In this document: in pieces, positions 42,371 through 42,492 of the stretch
How the letters are laid out: each line of letters starts with the position of its first letter
Position numbering within the stretch: the first letter of the stretch is position 1
Assembly: GCA_027604505.1 (NCBI GenBank)
Contig: JADIIX010000166.1
Span: 1-42,492 of the forward strand
Source: Gonapodya sp. JEL0774
Lineage: Eukaryota; Monoblepharomycota; Monoblepharidomycetes; Monoblepharidales; Gonapodyaceae
Direction of reading: 5' to 3'
DNA: 42,492 bases
Program-made: the position numbers and the translations under genes
The notes under the pieces: generated by a model
Databases searched by the model: none
What the model saw: the letters and a program-made list of their open reading frames with translations, nothing else
What the model was told of the DNA's origin: nothing

Positions 42371-42492
42371 ACCAACAATCTTGTGCGAACCCTTTTTCGG
42401 AAATTTTGGTTAGTTCTTTCTCGCTGAATTATAATACTGAGTCGCTCCCAAGCCTCTCACATGAGACAAAACGAAATGCAAAAGACCGCTAA
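42371..42492. other. Upstream edge of the F-box gene
   Basis: 122 bases up to the window end, probably promoter or 5' UTR of the F-box gene. Nothing else is visible. Confidence 0.5.

Overview
The window looks like nuclear DNA of a fungus, probably an early-diverging (zoosporic-type) lineage. Genes are split by many short GT-AG introns, mostly 60-100 nt. The gene set includes a fungal Mnn1-type mannosyltransferase, Dal3-type ureidoglycolate lyase, Gtr1/RagA and AFG1. ATG16 here carries a WD40 propeller, which the short Atg16 of yeasts lacks. The lineage is inferred from gene content; no marker gene for placement is present.

Layout. 1-2957: a Golgi-type mannosyltransferase gene with G-rich, repeat-bearing introns. 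2958-8870: gene-poor DNA holding two copies (one inverted) of a roughly 1 kb repeat that carries an intact tRNA-Phe(GAA), plus two broken tRNA-Phe halves at outer junctions. 8871-15572: a purine-catabolism-like neighbourhood made of a FAD monooxygenase, a C2H2 zinc-finger factor, 5-hydroxyisourate hydrolase, the third tRNA-Phe repeat copy and ureidoglycolate lyase; the repeat lies between the last two and includes most of the lyase's final exon. 15660-18204: mitochondrial AFG1-type ATPase. 18390-19833: unrecognised gene. 19914-24122: ATG16 and RagA/Gtr1 transcribed divergently with only 46 bp between start codons. 24381-26836: a nuclear-looking coiled-coil protein ending in a lamin-like CaaX box. 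27331-33537: glutathione reductase, DGAT2-type acyltransferase and an amidohydrolase, all on the minus strand. 33643-40403: thiolase-like protein and a Ser/Thr kinase with a very long tail. 40862-42370: F-box protein.

How the genes may work together. HIU hydrolase and ureidoglycolate lyase are two steps of urate-to-glyoxylate degradation. The adjacent FAD monooxygenase is a candidate for the first step (urate to 5-hydroxyisourate), and the zinc-finger factor sits inside the group. ATG16 (autophagy) and RagA (TORC1 nutrient signalling) act in opposing branches of nutrient control and share one short intergenic region. The tRNA-Phe repeat family is the most unusual structure: three mature tRNA sequences are identical while their flanks have diverged, and broken tRNA halves at the junctions end on either side of the anticodon.

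Exon boundaries were read by eye from splice motifs, reading-frame phase and conserved protein motifs. Those of the monooxygenase, zinc-finger, HIU hydrolase, RagA, CaaX and mannosyltransferase genes were checked for phase throughout. Those of the other multi-exon genes are partly approximate.
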